Shown piece by piece: positions 18,195 to 18,946 of a stretch of 18,946 nucleotides of DNA. Within the stretch, counting starts at the first letter, position 1, and every line of letters begins with the position of its first letter. This stretch comes from Funneliformis mosseae (lineage: Eukaryota; Glomeromycota; Glomeromycetes; Glomerales; Glomeraceae), in assembly GCA_910592005.1 (NCBI GenBank), contig CAJVPP010001601.1:1-18946 (forward strand), read 5' to 3'. The notes beneath the pieces are model-generated. The model did not search any database, had not been told where the DNA came from, and saw only the letters and a program-made list of their open reading frames with translations. The translations under genes and the position numbers were made by a program.

Positions 18195-18946
18195 GTAAAG
18201 TTTACTTGATTTTTTACATCGGCCCTCAACTGCCTCAGCAAATGTGAACCAATCATCCTTAGACATATCGTGATACAGGAAAACGAATTTCTTCACCATT
18301 GAGGTACTATTAAAACTTGGGTTGATGGAAGCAAAAGCAATAGAGGCAGATACAATATAACGGTCTGAGAGTGATGTATCTACTGGGATAACTTGATGGT
18401 TGTTGAAGTCAGGAAGTAAGGCAGGTACGATAAATATATGGTCAATTGTTGTCCGTGTTGAACCTTATACGTATGAATGGAAGTTATTACTATTTACAAT
18501 TGCTTTAACAAAGTCTATTGTGTTGATAAAATTATTGTCAGTAATATAATCTAGAAAACGTTGAGAATGTGTAGGATTGTGAGATCTGGATAGGTCTGTA
18601 TTAAAATCTCCTAAAATGATATATAGAAATTATTTCAGATAGCTTCGTCTATAATAATACGCGTTTGTTGAATTATTTTTAGACGAAGAGGTTCATCAGA
18701 ACATGATAAGTATACATTGATAACACGAAGTTTGTTTTTGTTTTTAAATTGAAAATCGAGAAAAAAGATTCGATTGAAATAAGAAACATGACGAAAAATA
18801 TGATCGGCAAGGTATTTCTTTACTAAGAAGCCAACTCCAAAACCAGATCGACGAGGGTCTTGTTCGTTGGATAAGAAAGGGACAAATTTGTTGTTGCATA
18901 TCTTTTTGAGGGAGAAATACTGTGAGGCTGCATTAAAATTGGTTTC
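18195..18946 (-). pseudogene. LINE endonuclease (EEP/APE) domain, broken
   Basis: In a functional LINE this domain nicks the target DNA to prime reverse transcription. The first visible part (18946 to about 18638) encodes a typical EEP segment with GFGVGFLVKKY and RVINVYLS. A TGA follows at 18635-18637 and a frameshift near 18618, after which the frame resumes with YIILGDFNTD, the catalytic Asp and Asn of GDFN intact. A TAA lies at 18465-18467. Further on is TTIDHIFI, the usual late EEP core strand. The final motif SDH reads SDR (about 18359-18367), so the catalytic histidine is lost. The N-terminal Asn and Glu motifs lie beyond the window. The domain ends in WFTFAEAVE, and a frameshift follows at about 18200-18230. 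Confidence 0.85.

Larger units (their letters stand above)
13671..18946 (-). mobile_element. Degenerate non-LTR retrotransposon (LINE), 5'-truncated by window
   Basis: A decayed LINE read on the minus strand from beyond the right edge to a poly(A) tail, seen as T14 at 13671-13684. Domain order is endonuclease (about 18195-18946), linker, reverse transcriptase (about 16134-17570), connecting region, RNase H (about 14780-15230) and C-terminal CCHC-like module, with an ancestral stop near 13872. This order is that of APE-type LINEs carrying RNase H, such as the fungal Tad1-like and I-like groups; exact clade assignment needs a tree. At least five frameshifts and well over ten in-frame stops break the single large ORF, so it cannot act autonomously. 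The 5' end, and any ORF1, lie outside the window, so no target-site duplication can be checked. Confidence 0.9.

Noticed and set aside
14067..18946. Alternative genetic code with TGA read as Trp
   Set aside because: TAG and TAA stops and several frameshifts are also present, so ordinary pseudogene decay explains the data better.
13671..18946. Classical RIP as the cause of the stop mutations
   Set aside because: RIP prefers CpA to TpA, but most of the inferred Trp-to-stop changes are TGG to TGA, which is a CpC context on the other strand; a general C-to-T bias is enough.

Overview
The window looks like nuclear DNA of a very AT-rich eukaryote, most probably a fungus of the arbuscular-mycorrhizal (Rhizophagus-like Glomeromycotina) type. 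This is inferred from the extreme AT bias, the many poly-A/poly-T tracts, and a LINE whose nuclease, reverse-transcriptase and RNase H motifs (GDFN, 'DMSKAYDRVN'-like, GIDQGE, YMDD, YTDGS, EHLWLC) resemble the LINEs that fill such genomes. No bacterial operon, CRISPR array, rRNA or convincing tRNA was seen.

Layout. (1) 1-2942: an extremely AT-rich block that, after a short ACTCG repeat at the left edge, contains no CpG that I could find. It carries a MITE-like hairpin element (726-871) and small tandem repeats, and no gene. (2) About 2983-10600: an island with abundant CpG. It holds the only two plausible non-transposon genes, both small, basic and unrecognised, on the + strand: 5059-5247 (62 aa, with a well placed TATA box) and 9859-10266 (135 aa, directly after a TAAA microsatellite). 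It also holds a long imperfect inverted repeat (about 6220-7000), a hairpin cluster (9631-9724), a 14-bp tandem repeat, and pairs of TCAYGTGA palindromes near each end. (3) About 10610-13670: a second AT-rich, CpG-poor block with a clear 19-bp-period minisatellite (11347-11560), a 24-bp perfect palindrome, short tandem and inverted repeats, and a second copy of the MITE (about 13316-13463). (4) 13671-18946, minus strand: a degenerate APE-type non-LTR retrotransposon running off the right edge. Read on the minus strand it has, in order, an endonuclease/exonuclease/phosphatase domain, a linker, a reverse transcriptase, a connecting region, RNase H, a CCHC-like C-terminal module, a short 3' UTR and a poly(A) tail (T14 on the + strand).

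The LINE is dead: several frameshifts, many in-frame stops (at least eight at positions where Trp is the likely ancestor), loss of the first catalytic Asp of RT motif A, and loss of the nuclease SDH histidine. Its RNase H catalytic residues are all still present. The overall picture is a small, possibly unmethylated gene island between two old, deaminated repeat blocks, with a younger LINE beside the right one. The structures best worth follow-up are the long inverted repeat, the 19-bp minisatellite, the MITE pair and the composition boundaries. I found no clear new multi-gene system.
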